From Acanthaster planci (taxonomy: Eukaryota; Echinodermata; Asteroidea; Valvatida; Acanthasteridae), in the NCBI RefSeq assembly GCF_001949145.1, contig NW_019091378.1:1335368-1380273 (forward strand): DNA of 44,906 nucleotides. Reading direction: 5' to 3'. Shown here piece by piece: positions 43,257 through 44,906 of this stretch. The notes under the pieces were generated by a model that was given only the letters and a program-made list of their open reading frames with translations, had not been told where the DNA came from and searched no databases. How positions within the stretch are numbered: position 1 is the first letter of the stretch; the number at the start of each line of letters is the position of its first letter. Position numbers and translations under genes: made by a program.

Positions 43257-44150
43257 AAGGACCGATTGCGTATTTGGCGAACCGGCTTTTGGTTTTAAAT
43301 TTCCCAATAACATAGAAATGAAACAGTAGCAGTGAAGTACAGACCCGTCCCGTAGATTTGTCCCTAGTGGCCCAATGTGATGTACCTCCGGAAACTCTCA
43401 GGAAACGCGCAGAAGTCAACGAAAAACAGCATGTGTTAGTGAGAAGTCCCGGAGCAAAACCTCAGTAGCATTGTTGCTAAATGTGAAAAAAAAAGCAAAA
43501 TCAACAAGTAAGCATTTATGAAACATGTTTTACTGATATTTTTGAAACGTGCTTCGATAAGTATAAATGATGTTTCATGTTATGAAGATGTATTGTGATT
43601 GTTGGGACAGTATTATTAAAAACACTTCATGAAAAATGTTCAAGTCTTTGTCAATATTTAAAAATGGGTCAAGAAAAACACTGGGGTCTTTTTCTGGAAA
43701 TAATTTAATTTTCCAGCTGCCCCTCAGTGAATTTGAAATTTAAATAACATCGTTATGATCATTATCGTAATACTGATATGTTTCAGTTATGTTATACGAC
43801 AGTTGCAGTTCTGTAAACTATGTTCCATTAATGTCACCAAAAAGTCACATAAAAGTGTTTCTTTACATTCTTCAAATACACTCTTGCAAAATGCTTGTTG
43901 AAACATTCTGTATTATATTGATATTCAAATAGCATTATATTTCCAAATAGGTCACTTGGGAGACATTTTGTGGTAAATTTTTCAACATTAGGGAGACATC
44001 AGTCATTAGGGAGACATTGCAAGGTCGTCCGCATTTTGAGAAATGATAGATTCGGATCTGAAAGGAAAACATGCAAAGTTTGGTTAAGATCGGATTAGGG
44101 AATATTGAATTATGGGACGGTAAAGTTTGAAAAATTGTGTGCACGTTCCT
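43257..44150. other. 3' flank of the sulfotransferase-like gene
   Basis: The sequence becomes AT-rich soon after the stop. An ATTAAA at about 43,615 is a possible polyadenylation signal. GGTCACTTGGGAGACATT at 43,950 foreshadows the hairpin at 44,153, and AGGGAGACAT recurs at about 43,990 and 44,010. No other gene. Confidence 0.4.
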
Positions 44151-44152
44151 AT

Positions 44153-44235
44153 GGGAATGTCTCTCAAGTGAACCATTTTCGGTAGTAAATATTATTATTA
44201 CATTTGCCGAAAATGGGTCACTTGGGAGACATTCC
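44153..44235. repeat. 83-bp hairpin abutting direct repeat B
   Basis: GGGAATGTCTCTCAAGTGAA through CCATTTTCGG (44,153-44,182) pairs with CCGAAAATGGGTCACTTGGG through AGACATTCC (44,207-44,235). The arms are about 29 bases with two mismatches and a 24-base AT-rich loop. The right arm's motif also occurs at 43,950, so it may be a tiny foldback element. Confidence 0.8.
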
Positions 44236-44818
44236 ACTTTGAATTGAAGTGACCAACTTTCACAGCTCAGTCATCTTGTATTTGGTCTTTGAAAAGTTCG
44301 TTGATTTTAGTTGCTCGAACCACCCAAAAATAACAAGACTGGGTGACGTTTTTGACGAGCATAGGCACTAAATTTCTGCTGTAAGCATAAATTTAAACCT
44401 TCTTTGTCATTCTATAAATTGGGGATCTATCGTGTCTCTCTTACCTCTGAGATATGATTTGGTAAGACAAAAACACATTCTAAGAGTGGCATAGTACAAC
44501 AAATATGCTGGCAAAACAAATGAAAATAGTCTAAAGTCCATTTGAAGGATTTTTTTCATGTCAAATTACTCAGGGTCAGTCTTTTAACGGGCGTAAAAAT
44601 GTCGCACTTTGGACCCCAAATTGTGGAATAATGCTTATGTCAGTTGGGCAAGTGTAGACTCCAGATCAGTCTGTTCATAATAGTCGCCGGAATGCAGCAC
44701 CTGCCTATTTATAATTTGTATTTGTCATATCAAGTGGAACGAAGAGGTGGATTTGATCCTCAGAAAAAACAATAATTCTAGTCAGTGGCCTATCCAGGTG
44801 TCTGAGCTGGTGGTTAAC
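44235..44818 (+). repeat. Direct repeat copy B (~0.58 kb) right of the sulfotransferase-like gene
   Basis: The counterpart of 40,889-41,461 in the same orientation. The most conserved part is 44,580-44,700 (GTCGCACTTTGGACCCCAAA, TGGAATAATGCTTATGTCAG). Together the copies bracket about 2.8 kb holding the single-exon gene. Confidence 0.9.
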
Positions 44819-44846
44819 AATGTATGGAATTCCATATCTGCCGTTG

Positions 44847-44906
44847 CCTGTCGTGCGTCGCCCGTCGTGCGTCGCCCGTCGTGCGTCGCCCGTCGTGCGT
44901 CGCCCG
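44847..44906 (+). repeat. 14-bp minisatellite running off the right edge
   Basis: CCCGTCGTGCGTCG is repeated four times (the first copy has CCTG) plus a partial fifth at the window end. It is CpG-rich against an AT-rich background. The true length is unknown because the window stops here. Confidence 0.95.

Noticed and set aside
1-44906. CRISPR arrays, bacterial operons, prophage
   Set aside because: Introns, polyadenylation signals and animal transposons show eukaryotic DNA; the tandem repeats have no unique spacers.

Overview
This is eukaryotic nuclear DNA. The genes have introns with GT-AG borders, there are AATAAA signals, and most of the window is AT-rich noncoding sequence filled with small transposon relics. 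The host is most likely a marine invertebrate deuterostome such as an echinoderm, or possibly amphioxus. This rests on a Gmr1-like Ty3/gypsy relic, a group known from deuterostomes, and on the many TACATGTA-type words. The species cannot be fixed from the sequence alone.

Layout. Bases 1-125 hold the last coding piece of an unidentified plus-strand gene, followed by an AATAAA signal. From about 1.5 to 8.7 kb there is an old, diverged inverted duplication whose two arms keep the same blocks in the same order (arm 1 on the minus strand, arm 2 on the plus strand). From 9 to 23 kb I see no convincing gene. That stretch holds short inverted-repeat elements, a degenerate ~50-bp tandem array (13.5-14.4 kb), a CpG-richer block at 19.3-19.8 kb and two tiny tandem repeats.

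The main gene is NAXD, the ATP- or ADP-dependent NAD(P)H-hydrate dehydratase. It lies on the minus strand between 39,879 and 23,995. Eight exons (exons 2-9) are certain by homology, splice sites and phase. A ninth, 7.5 kb upstream, is a good but unproven first exon carrying a short N-terminal leader. Its introns have been invaded repeatedly: a decayed Tc1/mariner-like element with ~157-bp terminal inverted repeats and TA flanks (29.4-30.1 kb), several MITE-like elements, and a decayed, internally deleted Ty3/gypsy element (35.1-37.8 kb) on the opposite strand. In that element protease is followed directly by integrase pieces.

At the right end, 42,441-43,256 is a single-exon plus-strand gene for a 271-residue P-loop sulfotransferase-like protein with a TATA box and an NRF1-like site upstream. 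It is bracketed by two ~0.58-kb direct repeats (40.9-41.5 and 44.2-44.8 kb). The window ends inside a 14-bp GTCGTGC-type minisatellite.

NAXD repairs damaged nicotinamide cofactors; the sulfotransferase-like protein would use PAPS. Nothing in the sequence links the two genes functionally. I found no CRISPR array, rRNA, tRNA or convincing new multi-gene system. The most unusual items are the inverted duplication, the repeat-flanked intronless gene and the PR-IN domain order in the gypsy relic.
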